Assembly (NCBI RefSeq): GCF_020907985.1
Contig: NZ_JAJJPA010000029.1
Coordinates: forward strand, 20,348-84,347
Reading direction: 5' to 3'
DNA: 64,000 bases
Source: Kitasatospora humi
GTDB lineage: Bacteria > Actinomycetota > Actinomycetes > Streptomycetales > Streptomycetaceae
Positions 51,416 through 59,203 of this stretch are shown here, one piece after another (the first letter of the stretch is position 1; each line of letters begins with the position of its first letter). Position numbers and translations under genes: made by a program. The notes beneath the pieces are model-generated. The model searched no databases and was not told the origin of the DNA. It saw only the letters and a list, made by a program, of their open reading frames with translations.

Positions 51416-53011
51416 TCAGCCGTGCGAACGCCCCTTGAGGAACTCGTCCACCTCGGCCCGGACCTCGGGCGTGTCCAGGCCGCGCACCGTCATGGTGGTG
51501 CGGCGGCGCAGCACGTCGTCCGTGGTGTAGGCCCACTCGTTGTCGGCCGCGAAGGCGACCTGCGCCCACACGTCCGGGCCGTCCGGGTGGATCGGCTCGC
51601 CCAGCGCCGGGTCCTCGGCGATCAGGCGGGCGATGTCGAAGGAGAGGGTGCCGTAGTGGCTGGCCAGGTGCTTGGCCACCAGCGGCTCCATCCGCGAGCC
51701 GGGCTCACGGTCGATCAGCAGGCGGTGCGCCACCGCGTTCGGCGCGCCGACGCCCGGCAGCGGCACGGTCGCGGCGATCGGGGAGATGTCCTCGCCGATC
51801 CCGGTGCCGCGGACGTGCGCCAGCTTCTCCAGCACGGTCCGGCCGATGTGTCGGTAGGTGGTCCACTTGCCGCCGGCCACCGAGAGCATGCCGCCCTTGC
51901 CCTCGGACACCACGGTCTCGCGCTTGGCGGCGGCGGTGTCGCCCGGGCCGCCGGGCAGCACCCGCAGACCGGCGAAGGAGTAGGTGATCAGGTCGCGGTC
52001 CAGGTGCTCGTCGCGGATCGCGTGGCCGGCCTCGCCCAGGATCTGGTCGATGTCGGCCTGGGTGGCCCGGACGTCCTTCGGGTCGCCGGTGTACTCCTCA
52101 TCGGTGGTGCCGAGCAGGACGTGGTCCTCCCACGGAATGGCGAACGAGACCCGGTACTTGTCGATCGGGATGGTCAGCGCGGCCCGCCACGGGCTGCGGC
52201 GCTTGACCACCACGTGGGCGCCCTTGGAGAGGCGGATCGACGGCGCGGCGCCGGCGTCCTCCATCCGCCGCAGGTGGTCCACCCACGGGCCGGTGGCGTT
52301 CAGCACCAGGCGGGCGTCGACGCCGAACTCGGTGCCGTCCAGCCGGTCCTTCAGCTCGGCGCCGGTCACCCGGCCCGAGGTGAACCGCAGCCCGGTCACC
52401 TCGGCGTGGTTGAGCACCACGGCACCCGCGTCGACGGCCGCCCGCACGGTCATCACGGCGACCCGGGAGTCGTTCATCTGGTGGTCGCCGTAGACCGCCA
52501 CCGAGCGCAGGCCCTCGGTGCGCAGCGCCGGCACCTGCTGGGCGGCGTGCGCGGCGGTGGAGACCCGGCCCATGCCGTCACGGAACGCGGAGAGCGCGGA
52601 GTAGAGGAAGACACCGGCGCCGAGCTTGGGGGCGCTGTGCGGGCCGCCCTTGTAGACCGGCACGAAGAAGGTCAGCGGGTTCACCAGGTGCGGCGCCACG
52701 TCGGTGGCGAGCGCCCGGCGCTCCTTGTGGTTCTCCGCCACCAGCTTGACCGCGCCGGTCTGCAGGTAGCGCAGACCGCCGTGGACCAGCTTGGAGGAGG
52801 CGCTGGAGGTGGCGCCCGCGAAGTCGCCCGCGTCCACCATGGCGACCTTCAGGCCGGCCTGGGAGGCGGTCCAGGCGACCGCGGTGCCGAGGATGCCGCC
52901 CCCGATCACCAGCAGGTCGTAGGTCGCCTTGCCCAGCAGCTCACGGGTCTCGGCGCGGGAAGCGGTGCGGCCGGGGGTGCGCTCGGCGCCCAGGGTCGGG
53001 ATGGTTGCCAT
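51416..53011 (-). CDS. glpD: glycerol-3-phosphate dehydrogenase (FAD-dependent)
   Basis: The 531-aa flavoenzyme has the FAD loop LLVIGGGILGTAVAW and the family signature SSASSKLVHGGLRYLQTGA. It also has VLNATGPWVDHLRRM and the late AGGKWTTYRHIGR block. It oxidises glycerol-3-phosphate to dihydroxyacetone phosphate, feeding electrons to the quinone pool at the membrane. It is the last gene of glpF-glpK-glpD, 123 bp behind glpK, with a hairpin in the gap. The start is ATG 53009-53011. Full length for the family. Confidence 0.95.
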   Translation of the reverse strand: MATIPTLGAERTPGRTASRAETRELLGKATYDLLVIGGGILGTAVAWTASQAGLKVAMVDAGDFAGATSSASSKLVHGGLRYLQTGAVKLVAENHKERRALATDVAPHLVNPLTFFVPVYKGGPHSAPKLGAGVFLYSALSAFRDGMGRVSTAAHAAQQVPALRTEGLRSVAVYGDHQMNDSRVAVMTVRAAVDAGAVVLNHAEVTGLRFTSGRVTGAELKDRLDGTEFGVDARLVLNATGPWVDHLRRMEDAGAAPSIRLSKGAHVVVKRRSPWRAALTIPIDKYRVSFAIPWEDHVLLGTTDEEYTGDPKDVRATQADIDQILGEAGHAIRDEHLDRDLITYSFAGLRVLPGGPGDTAAAKRETVVSEGKGGMLSVAGGKWTTYRHIGRTVLEKLAHVRGTGIGEDISPIAATVPLPGVGAPNAVAHRLLIDREPGSRMEPLVAKHLASHYGTLSFDIARLIAEDPALGEPIHPDGPDVWAQVAFAADNEWAYTTDDVLRRRTTMTVRGLDTPEVRAEVDEFLKGRSHG

Positions 53012-53095
53012 GATGTGTGTTCCGGGCCGCGGTGCGGGCGGCGCCGGGTCTCCTCTCGAATTTCGGTGAGGCCGCGGGAGCGGCCAGGCAATGCG

Positions 53096-53128
53096 CCGGC
53101 CGGGGCCACCCTCAAGGGCCCCGGCCGG
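53096..53128 (-). terminator. hairpin between glpK and glpD
   Basis: ccggccggggcc (53096-53107) pairs with 53117-53128 around accctcaag. It begins just after the glpK stop codon. It may reduce read-through into glpD or stabilise the upstream mRNA. Confidence 0.6.
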
Positions 53129-53134
53129 TCAGGC

Positions 53135-54667
53135 TCAGCTGTCCTGCTCCTCGTCCACCCAACCCATGGTGCGCTCCACGGCCTTGAGCCACTTCTTGTA
53201 CTCGCGCTCCCGGGTGGCCTCGTCCATCCGCGGGGTCCACTCGGCGGCGCGGTGCCAGTTGGCCCGCAGGGTGTCCAGGTCCGGCCAGAAGCCGACCGCG
53301 AGGCCGGCCGCGTAGGCGGCGCCCAGGGCGGTGGTCTCGGCCACGTAGGGCCGCTCCACCGGGGCGTTCAGAACATCGGCGATGTTCTGCATCAGCAGGT
53401 TGTTGGAGGTCATGCCGCCGTCCACCTTGAGGGCGGTCAGCTCGACGCCGGAGTCCTTCTCCATGGCGTCGACCACCTCGCGGGTCTGCCAGGCGGTGGC
53501 CTCCAGCACGGCGCGGGCCAGGTGGCCCTTGGTCACGTACCGGGTCAGACCGGCGATCACTCCGCGGGCGTCGGAGCGCCAGTACGGGGCGAACAGGCCG
53601 GAGAAGGCCGGCACGAAGTAGGCGCCGCCGTTGTCCTCGACGGTGTTGGCGAGGGTCTCGATCTCGGCAGCCGTCGAGATGATGCCGAGCTGGTCCCTCA
53701 GCCACTGCACCAGCGAGCCGGTGACGGCGATCGAGCCCTCCAGGGCGTAGACCGGCTTCTGGTCGCCGATCCGGTAGCCGACCGTGGTCAGCAGGCCGTG
53801 GTACGAGTTGACGACCTTCTCGCCGGTGTTCAGCAGCAGGAAGGTGCCGGTGCCGTAGGTCGACTTGGCCTCGCCCTCGTCGAAGCAGGTCTGGCCGAAC
53901 AGGGCCGCCTGCTGGTCGCCGAGAGCCGAGGCGACCGGAACGCCCTCCAGGTCGCCGACCGCGTGGCCGTAGACCTCGGCGGAGGAGCGGATCTCGGGCA
54001 GCACCGCCAGCGGGACGCCCATCGAGTCGGCGATCTTCTCGTCCCAGGCCAGGGTGTGCAGGTTCATCAGCATGGTGCGGCTGGCGTTGGTGACGTCCGT
54101 GACGTGCTTGCCGCCGTTGACACCGCCGGTGAGGTTCCAGATGACCCAGGTGTCCATGGTGCCGAAGAGGATGTCGCCGGCCTCGGCGCGCTCGCGCAGG
54201 CCCTCGACGTTGTCCAGCAGCCAGCGGATCTTCGGGCCGGCGAAGTAGCTGGCCAGCGGCAGGCCGGTCTCGCGGCGGAACCGGTCCTGGCCCACGTTGC
54301 GGCCCAGCTCGCGGCAGAGCGCCTCGGTGCGGGTGTCCTGCCAGACCAGCGCGTTGTGCACCGGCTCACCGGTGTTCTTGTCCCACAGCACGGTGGTCTC
54401 GCGCTGGTTGGTGATGCCGATCGCGCGGATGTCGTCCTTGGTCAGCCCGGCCTTCTCCAGCGCGCCGCGGACCACGGACTGCACGCGGGTCCAGATCTCG
54501 CCGGCGTCGTGCTCGACCCAGCCCGGCTGGGGGAAGATCTGCGAGTGCTCCTGCTGGTCGACGGAGACGATCCGGCCGTCGGCGCCGAAGATGATGCAGC
54601 GGCTCGAAGTGGTGCCCTGGTCGATCGCGGCGATGTAGTTGCCGGATGGCACGGTGTTGGCGGTCAT
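53135..54667 (-). CDS. glpK: glycerol kinase
   Basis: This 510-aa protein starts at ATG 54665-54667. It has the FGGY carbohydrate kinase features: IAAIDQGTTSSRCIIF (phosphate loop), GVASALGDQQAALFGQTCFDEGEAKSTYGTGTF, and LKVDGGMTSNNLLMQNIADVLNAPVERP (adenosine site). It phosphorylates glycerol with ATP to glycerol-3-phosphate, trapping the sugar alcohol imported by GlpF. It lies 91 bp downstream of glpF and upstream of glpD, controlled by GylR-type sites. The frame runs upstream but similarity begins at this ATG. Confidence 0.96.
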   Translation of the reverse strand: MTANTVPSGNYIAAIDQGTTSSRCIIFGADGRIVSVDQQEHSQIFPQPGWVEHDAGEIWTRVQSVVRGALEKAGLTKDDIRAIGITNQRETTVLWDKNTGEPVHNALVWQDTRTEALCRELGRNVGQDRFRRETGLPLASYFAGPKIRWLLDNVEGLRERAEAGDILFGTMDTWVIWNLTGGVNGGKHVTDVTNASRTMLMNLHTLAWDEKIADSMGVPLAVLPEIRSSAEVYGHAVGDLEGVPVASALGDQQAALFGQTCFDEGEAKSTYGTGTFLLLNTGEKVVNSYHGLLTTVGYRIGDQKPVYALEGSIAVTGSLVQWLRDQLGIISTAAEIETLANTVEDNGGAYFVPAFSGLFAPYWRSDARGVIAGLTRYVTKGHLARAVLEATAWQTREVVDAMEKDSGVELTALKVDGGMTSNNLLMQNIADVLNAPVERPYVAETTALGAAYAAGLAVGFWPDLDTLRANWHRAAEWTPRMDEATREREYKKWLKAVERTMGWVDEEQDS

Positions 54668-54758
54668 GTAGTGATCCTCGGCTCTGAGGTGGGGGAGGGA
54701 AAGTGGGCGGGACGGGGCCGGAGCGGCCCGTGGTCGCGGCGGAGCTTGGCGACGGGCG

Positions 54759-55478
54759 TCAGAACAGGGCCTTGTCGAGGACGCCGGCAAGCAGGCCGCC
54801 GATGGCGGGGCCGACCACCGGGATCCAGGCGTAACTCCAGTCGGAGCCACCCTTGTTGGGGATCGGCAGCAGGGAGTGCACGATGCGCGGGCCGAGGTCG
54901 CGGGCCGGGTTGATGGCGTAGCCGGTCGGGCCGCCGAGCGAGAGGCCGATGCCGACCACGGTGAAGGCGGTGATCAGGATGCCCATGCCGGAGAGCTTGT
55001 CGCCCAGGGTGAGCCCGGAGGTCAGGATCAGCATGCAGAGCACCATGGTGCCGATGATCTCGGTGATCAGGTTCTGGATCGGGTTCCGGATCTCCGGCCC
55101 GGTCGAGAAGATGCCCAGGGTGGGCTCCTCGTTCGCCTGGAACTGGCCGAGGTAGGTCAGCCACACCAGGACGGCGCCGATGACCGCGCCCAGCATCTGG
55201 GAGCCGATGTAGAGCGGCACATGGCTCCAGTCGCCGCTCTTGACGGCGAGGGCCAGGGTGACGGCCGGGTTGAGGTGGGCGCCGGACTTGGCGGCGGACA
55301 TGTACGCGGCGACCAGCACCGCGAAGCCCCAGCCGAACGTGATCGCCAGCCAACCGGCGTTCCGGGCCTTGGACTTCTTGAGCGTGACGGCGGCGCAGAC
55401 GCCGCCGCCGAGGAGTATCAGGGCGGCGGTGCCGAGTGTTTCGCCGACGAAGATGTCGCCGTTGGAGAAGGCGGACAC
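54759..55478 (-). CDS. glpF: glycerol facilitator (MIP/aquaporin family)
   Basis: This 239-aa channel has both NPA-type motifs, AHLNPAVTLALAV and GYAINPARDLGPR, and six membrane helices; the second motif's D is characteristic of aquaglyceroporins. It allows glycerol to diffuse into the cell for GlpK to trap. I prefer GTG 55476-55478, which has AAAGGAG six nucleotides upstream; the ATG at 55494-55496 is six codons longer but has the RBS inside it. It is the first gene of the operon and is preceded by a GylR-type palindrome at 55675. Confidence 0.92.
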   Translation of the reverse strand: MSAFSNGDIFVGETLGTAALILLGGGVCAAVTLKKSKARNAGWLAITFGWGFAVLVAAYMSAAKSGAHLNPAVTLALAVKSGDWSHVPLYIGSQMLGAVIGAVLVWLTYLGQFQANEEPTLGIFSTGPEIRNPIQNLITEIIGTMVLCMLILTSGLTLGDKLSGMGILITAFTVVGIGLSLGGPTGYAINPARDLGPRIVHSLLPIPNKGGSDWSYAWIPVVGPAIGGLLAGVLDKALF

Positions 55479-55674
55479 AAAGACTCCTTTGTCCATATGG
55501 CCGTTTGCCTGGGGGTGTGGTGCCCGTGGCAGGAGGCGGGTGGGGGAGGACCGGCCGATCGGGGGCAGTGGCCGGTGTGAGCAGGCGTTCCCGTCCCTGG
55601 GAGGCGTCCCTGCGGCGGCGAAGGCGACCAGTGAGCGACGGATTCGCCCGGTGGGGCTGTTCCGGCGGCCATCG

Positions 55675-55687
55675 TTCGACAATGTCG
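55675..55687. promoter_or_regulatory. GylR-type operator upstream of glpF
   Basis: TTCGACAATGTCG, part of the near-palindrome gttcgacaatgtcgac, lies about 200 bp before the glpF start. The identical 13 bp occur at 56674-56686 in front of the adjacent gylR gene. GylR, an IclR-family repressor, controls the glycerol operon in Streptomyces, so these are its probable sites. Confidence 0.75.
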
Positions 55688-55823
55688 ACCGCTACGCGGG
55701 AGTTTTCACCCTGGCAGGTGCCCACGTCAAGGCCGGTGACCTCGCTGTGACCCTCCCCTCGCCGGACCCGGGCCGATGGTCGGCGGGGCTGCCCACCGGA
55801 ACGGCCGGTACAGGGACAAAACA

Positions 55824-55858
55824 CCGGATGGTGGACAGCAGTGCTGCCCACCATCCGG
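55824..55858 (-). terminator. terminator after gylR
   Basis: ccggatggtgg (55824-55834) pairs with ccaccatccgg (55848-55858), and an inner cagca/tgctg extends the hairpin. It lies about 20 bp beyond the gylR stop codon. Confidence 0.75.
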
Positions 55859-55878
55859 CATGCCCCCGGCGGGGTGGT

Positions 55879-56643
55879 TCAGAAGCGGTTGGCGCCCAGG
55901 TCCCGGGAGATCGCCCGGGCTGCGTCACGTACCGAGGCGACCAGCTGCGGCCGCACGAAGCCGTCCTCGCAGACCCGCTCCACCGCGCCGTTGACGCAGA
56001 CCGCGCCGACCGGGTTGCGGCGGCGGTCCTGGATCAGCGCGCCGATCGAGGCCACGCCCTCCCAGGTCTCCTCGATCGCGTCCGCCCAGCCGCGCTCGCG
56101 GACCAGCGCGCACTCGGCGTCGATGTCCTCGATGGCGGTCAGGGTGCGCGGGGTGAACGCCTCCAGCGGGCCGTCGCCCAGCTCGCCGCGGGCCACCGGA
56201 TCGTAGGCCAGCAGCACCTTGCCCAGCGCGGTGCTGTGCAGCGGCTGCATCGAGCCGACCTCCAGCACCTGGCGGGTGTCGTCGGGGCGGAAGACGTGGT
56301 GCACGACCAGCACCCCGCGCTGGTGCAGCACCCCGAGGTAGACCGTCTCGCCGGCCGCCCGGGCCAGGTCGTCCGCCCAGACCAGCGCGCGGGCCCGCAG
56401 CTCATGGACGTCCAGGTAGCTCTGTCCCAGTCGCAGCAGCTCGGCGCCCAGCTGGTACTTGCCGCTCTCCGGATCCTGCTCGACGAAGCCCTCCAGCTGC
56501 AGGGTGCGCAGGATGCCGTGGGCCGTGCCCTTGGCCAGGTCGAGCGAGGTGGCCACCTCGGAGAGGCCGAGGCGACGCTCGCCGCCGGCCAGCAGACGCA
56601 GGATCGCGGCGGCCCGGGAGAGCGACTGGATCGGGCCGGGCAT
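55879..56643 (-). CDS. gylR: IclR-family glycerol operon regulator
   Basis: The 254-aa protein starts at ATG 56641-56643 with GGAGG five nucleotides upstream. It has an N-terminal IclR winged helix (SLSRAAAILRLLAGGERRLGLSEVATSLDLAKGTAHGILRTL) and the effector domain with LHSTALGKVLLAY and the late GAVCVNGAVERVC motif. GylR represses the glp operon and itself until glycerol-3-phosphate binds. Placement directly upstream of glpFKD on the same strand and the identical sites in front of both genes support the name. Confidence 0.9.
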   Translation of the reverse strand: MPGPIQSLSRAAAILRLLAGGERRLGLSEVATSLDLAKGTAHGILRTLQLEGFVEQDPESGKYQLGAELLRLGQSYLDVHELRARALVWADDLARAAGETVYLGVLHQRGVLVVHHVFRPDDTRQVLEVGSMQPLHSTALGKVLLAYDPVARGELGDGPLEAFTPRTLTAIEDIDAECALVRERGWADAIEETWEGVASIGALIQDRRRNPVGAVCVNGAVERVCEDGFVRPQLVASVRDAARAISRDLGANRF

Positions 56644-56673
56644 GAGGACCTCCACTGACAAGGCTGGCACGCA

Positions 56674-56686
56674 TTCGACAATGTCG
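56674..56686. promoter_or_regulatory. GylR-type operator upstream of gylR
   Basis: TTCGACAATGTCG is identical to 55675-55687 and lies 31 bp in front of the gylR start. An extra half site, atgtcgac, is at 56701-56708. It is suited to autoregulation. Confidence 0.75.
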
Positions 56687-56848
56687 CACAGCTCGTGGTC
56701 ATGTCGACTACGGGGATATCGTCCCGAGTCTGCCAGGCGCGCAGGAGAAGATGCACGTCGCCCACCTGTTCTCGGCCGTTGTTCCACCGGCCACCCGCGC
56801 GCAGGGCGCTACGCCGTCACCGGCCACCCGGGGCGGGGCGGTGCTCGG

Positions 56849-57778
56849 TCACCGGCCACCCTGGGCGGGGCGGTGCTCGGTCACCACCGCCGCCAGCTCG
56901 GCGATCTGCTCCGGGCCCACCCGGCAGCAGCCGCCGACCAGCCGCGCTCCGTCCGCCAGCCAGCCGCCCGCGAAACGGGCGGGCCCCTCGGCCGCCCCCC
57001 GCCAGCCGCCCGCCCCCCAGCGCTCCCCACTGTTCGGGTACGCCACCACCGGCTTGCCGGTCACCGCCGCCGCCACCCGCACCGCATCGGCCACCTCCCC
57101 GGGCGCACAGCAGTTCACGCCGACCGCCACCACCTCCGGCACCCCGGCGGCCAACGCGAACGCCTCCGCCAGCGGCTGCCCGGCCCGGGTCCGCCCGCCG
57201 GCCACCGTGAAGCTCAGCCAGGCCGGCACCCCCAGCCCCCTGACGGCCCGCAGCAGCGCCTCCGCCTCCAGCGTGTCCGGCACCGTCTCCAGCGCCAGCA
57301 CGTCCGGGCCGGCCGCCGCCAGCACCTCCAACCGGGGCCGGTGGAACCGCTCGAGCTCGCCCACCGTCAGCCCGTACCGCCCCCGGTACTCCGAACCGTC
57401 CGCCAACACCGCGCCGTACGGCCCCACCGAGGCCGCCACCCACGGCGCACCCTCCCCCGGCCTGCGGCCGGGGGGACCCCCGGATGCCCGCGCCAGCGCC
57501 ACGCTCGACGCCAGCAGCCGGGCCGCCCCGGCCCGTCCGATCCCGCGCCGGGCGAAACCCTCGAAGCTCGCCTGGTAACTGGCCGTGATCACCACCTGCG
57601 CCCCGGCACCGACGTACGCCCGGTGCGCCGCCGTGATCGCCTCCGGTGCGTCCGCCAGCAACCGCGCCGACCAGAGCTCGTCGGCCAGATCGTGCCCGGC
57701 CGCCGCCAACTGGTTGGACAGCCCGCCGTCCAGCACCAGCGGCCCCGCCGCCAACGCCGCCGCAAAGCCCTCGGCCAA
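56849..57778 (-). CDS. mmuM: homocysteine S-methyltransferase (MmuM type)
   Basis: This 309-aa protein has the Hcy-binding domain with zinc cysteines VNCCAPGEV and VGGCCRVGPEQI, plus VLDGGLSNQLAAAG, ITASYQASF and AASVGPYGA. It methylates homocysteine to methionine using S-methylmethionine or AdoMet. The start is TTG 57776-57778, helped by GGAGGAGA upstream. A palindromic repeat at 57452-57482 is inserted in frame, adding GGPPGRRPGEG between the first and second thirds. Divergent from the NUDIX gene, 28 bp apart. Confidence 0.88.
   Translation of the reverse strand: MAEGFAAALAAGPLVLDGGLSNQLAAAGHDLADELWSARLLADAPEAITAAHRAYVGAGAQVVITASYQASFEGFARRGIGRAGAARLLASSVALARASGGPPGRRPGEGAPWVAASVGPYGAVLADGSEYRGRYGLTVGELERFHRPRLEVLAAAGPDVLALETVPDTLEAEALLRAVRGLGVPAWLSFTVAGGRTRAGQPLAEAFALAAGVPEVVAVGVNCCAPGEVADAVRVAAAVTGKPVVAYPNSGERWGAGGWRGAAEGPARFAGGWLADGARLVGGCCRVGPEQIAELAAVVTEHRPAQGGR
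57452..57482. repeat. REP-like palindromic element inside mmuM
   Basis: cccccggcc (57454-57462) pairs with ggccggggg (57466-57474) around tgc, and gacccccgg follows. Such ctccccc...gggggacccc hairpins are scattered repeats in Streptomyces genomes, usually intergenic. Here it is within coding sequence and in frame. Confidence 0.6.
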
Positions 57779-57806
57779 GCCCCTCTCCTCCCACTACCAT
57801 CCACCC

Positions 57807-58370
57807 ATGACCACTGACCAGGCTGCCACTCGACCCGCCACCTTCGGCCCGGGCAGGCACTGCCACTGGTGCGGCACCGCCTACCCGGTCGACACCCACG
57901 GCTGGCCGCGCACCTGCCCCGGCTGCGGCGAGATCAGCTACCGCAACCCGCTCCCGGTCACCGTCGCCCTGCTCCCGGTCAACCGCCCCGACGGCGGCCA
58001 GAGCCTGGTGGTCATCCGCCGCACCATCGAGCCCGGTTACGGCGAGCTGGCCCTCCCCGGCGGCTACGTGGACTACGGCGAGAGCTGGCAGCAGGCCGCC
58101 GTCCGCGAGCTCCGCGAGGAGACCGGCATCCTCGCCGACTCCGAGCGGGTCACCCTGGTCGACACCGCCTCGGACAGCCGCGGCGGCTTCCTCTGCCTCT
58201 TCGCCCTGCTCCCCGCCCGGGACCTCGCCGCCCTGCCACCGTCCGTCCCCACCGACGAGACCGAGGGCTGGCAGCTCATCGACACCCCGACCCCGCTGGC
58301 CTTCCCCTTCCACACCAAGGTCTCCACCGCCTGGTTCGCGGGGGAGTACGAGCGCCACCTCAAGGGGTGA
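57807..58370 (+). CDS. NUDIX hydrolase with N-terminal zinc ribbon
   Basis: The 187-aa protein starts at ATG 57807. An N-terminal zinc ribbon (CHWCGTAY, CPGCGEISY) is followed by a NUDIX domain with the box GYVDYGESWQQAAVRELREETGI, which fits Gx5Ex7REUxEExGU. Zinc-ribbon NUDIX proteins (NudC/ADP-ribose pyrophosphatase type) cleave NAD(H), nucleoside-diphosphate sugars or capped RNA. The exact substrate is not visible. The stop overlaps the end of the converging TIGR03085-type gene by 11 bp. Confidence 0.88.
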   Translation: MTTDQAATRPATFGPGRHCHWCGTAYPVDTHGWPRTCPGCGEISYRNPLPVTVALLPVNRPDGGQSLVVIRRTIEPGYGELALPGGYVDYGESWQQAAVRELREETGILADSERVTLVDTASDSRGGFLCLFALLPARDLAALPPSVPTDETEGWQLIDTPTPLAFPFHTKVSTAWFAGEYERHLKG

Positions 58371-59010
58371 CCGCGGGCAGTCCCACCTTCCGCCGCAGCA
58401 GGGCGACTTCGTCCTCGGGCCCGCTCACCGCCACCCGTGCCCGCGCACCCCGTCCGAACGCGAACAGCAGCAACTCGCCCGGCTCGCCCACCACCCGCAC
58501 CGTGCCCGCCAGCCGCTGACCCGCCACCACGTTCCGCCCGTCCGGCAGCGACAGCACCACCCGCACCGGGGTGCGCCGACCGAGCTCCATGCGCACCGTC
58601 AACCCCAGGCGCCGCCACAGCAGTTCGCCCAGCTCCGGGCCGACCGGCGCGGGCTCCCAGGAGGCCCCCGCCCGCCGCACGTCCTCCGCGTGCACGAAGT
58701 ACTCCACCACGTTGGCCGCCTCGTCCGCCCCCGGCAGCGCGAACGCCGACCAGCGCGGCGGGCCCTCGCGCAACCGGCGCACCAGCTCCCCGTACGGCAG
58801 CGCCGCGTAGCGCGCCTGCACCCGCTCGGTGTGCCCGGCCAGCGCCGGCAGCACGATCCCCATCGCCGCGTCCGGCCGGGCCTCGCGCAGCACCAGGTGG
58901 GCCGCCAGGTCGCGGGTCAGCCAGCCGCCGCAGAGCGTGGGGGAGTCCGGGCCGGCCGCCGCCAGCAGGTCCGCCAGCCGGGCCCGCTGCCCCCGCGCGT
59001 GATTCGACAT
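58360..59010 (-). CDS. TIGR03085/maleylpyruvate-isomerase-like DinB-fold protein
   Basis: This 216-aa protein starts MSNHARGQRARLADLLAAAG at ATG 59008-59010. The motifs TLCGGWLTRDLAAHLVLRE and VVEYFVHAEDVRRA belong to the mycothiol-dependent DinB-like group annotated TIGR03085/DUF1641-like, with a metal site formed by the His residues. These enzymes catalyse mycothiol-linked isomerisation or thiol transfer to electrophiles in actinomycetes; this subgroup lacks a defined substrate. It is divergent from the acetoacetyl-CoA synthetase gene. Confidence 0.82.
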   Translation of the reverse strand: MSNHARGQRARLADLLAAAGPDSPTLCGGWLTRDLAAHLVLREARPDAAMGIVLPALAGHTERVQARYAALPYGELVRRLREGPPRWSAFALPGADEAANVVEYFVHAEDVRRAGASWEPAPVGPELGELLWRRLGLTVRMELGRRTPVRVVLSLPDGRNVVAGQRLAGTVRVVGEPGELLLFAFGRGARARVAVSGPEDEVALLRRKVGLPAVTP

Positions 59011-59203
59011 GTTGTCAGAGTAATGAAGGCCGCCATGGTGCGCGCCCGGTGCATGGAGTGATCCACCACAATCGCCGCCCTGCCGCCGGCACCCCCTTGG
59101 CGAGCCGACGATCACATGGCATGGTCTGCACCGTCAGCACGCAGCGTCGCGGGCCGCGCCACGAGCGATGTTCCCGCGCACCCTCCGGCCGGGAGACCAC
59201 ACC

